Part shown: in pieces, positions 5,115 to 5,275 of the stretch | Position numbering within the stretch: the first letter of the stretch is position 1 | Layout of the letters: each line of letters begins with the position of its first letter | From: JAJRXG01 sp964470035 | Lineage (GTDB): Bacteria > Bacteroidota > Bacteroidia > Chitinophagales > Saprospiraceae | Length of the DNA stretch: 5,275 bases | Assembly: GCA_964470035.1 (NCBI GenBank) | Contig: CAYYBR010000283.1 | Location: 1 to 5,275 of the forward strand | Direction: 5' to 3' | Position numbers and translations under genes: made by a program | Notes under the pieces: generated by a model | The model's input: the letters and a program-made list of their open reading frames with translations, nothing else | Told to the model about the DNA's origin: nothing | Databases searched by the model: none

Positions 5115-5275
5115 CTAGTTATAGTCCTTTTTCTTCCTGTGATGTATGATTAATGCTGCAACGAATCCCAATAATATATGGCTTACAATTAACAATGTGT
5201 TTAAGAACATTACTCCAAGACCATATTCATCATGTCCAAGATCAATAATCTCCGTATAGTTCAATACTCCAAAAT
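5115..5275 (-). CDS. Membrane protein, C-terminal part (partial)
   Basis: The frame is open from the right edge to a TAG at 5115-5117 and encodes at least 52 residues. It has a polar lead (NYTEIIDLGHDEYG), one strong transmembrane helix (about 19-43 of the visible part, VMFLNTLLIVSHILLGFVAA) and a short basic tail ending HHRKKKDYN. The positive tail would place the C-terminus in the cytoplasm. It could be the end of a multi-pass protein or a small single-pass one starting just outside the window; an internal ATG at visible residue 22 is possible but less likely. It lies 43 bp upstream of the 312-aa gene on the same strand. No family was recognised. Confidence 0.6.
   Translation of the reverse strand, partial: FGVLNYTEIIDLGHDEYGLGVMFLNTLLIVSHILLGFVAALIIHHRKKKDYN

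Overview
The window looks like chromosomal DNA of a Bacteroidota (Cytophagia/Flavobacteriia-like) bacterium. The evidence is the AT-rich composition, signal peptides ending in AxS|Q or a lipobox, a TAnnTTTG-type promoter element in front of the nitrilase-like gene, start sites that almost all lack a Shine-Dalgarno sequence, a C/T-rich double-hairpin intergenic repeat, and a DUF4279 protein. Genus cannot be assigned from this stretch.

Layout. (1) 1-356, minus strand: the N-terminal third of a nitrilase-family carbon-nitrogen hydrolase, running off the left edge. (2) 357-518: divergent promoter region holding a good Bacteroidota-type promoter for the nitrilase gene and a perfect 12-bp palindrome nearer the opposite gene. 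(3) 519-977, plus strand: a 152-aa cysteine-rich lipoprotein of unknown function. (4) 978-1372: a 395-bp gap between convergent genes, with a doubtful 72-codon ORF and a perfect 14-bp palindrome but no clear terminator. (5) 1373-2341, minus strand: a secreted alpha/beta hydrolase of the prolyl-oligopeptidase (S9) type with an intact Ser-Asp-His triad. (6) 2434-2505: a REP-like pair of hairpins with compensatory base differences.

(7) 2516-5275, minus strand only: a run of poorly characterised, mostly envelope-associated genes. In transcription order it holds the end of a membrane protein entering from the right edge, a 312-aa secreted protein with six cysteines, a previously easy-to-miss 38-aa lipoprotein (4007-4123), a 127-aa membrane-anchored protein, a DUF4279 protein with an N-terminal extension, and a 91-aa protein with three membrane segments. 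The 312-aa, 38-aa and 127-aa genes are tightly packed (9 and 14 nt gaps) and are probably one operon. The links to the last two genes are looser (87 and 76 nt) and are interrupted by hairpin-forming sequences.

The nitrilase and the S9 hydrolase are the only enzymes that can be named by family. No transposase, CRISPR array, tRNA or rRNA was seen. The most novel items are the 38-aa lipoprotein with its ribosome binding site abutting and partly overlapping the upstream stop codon, the compensating hairpin pair, and the possible leaderless nitrilase transcript.
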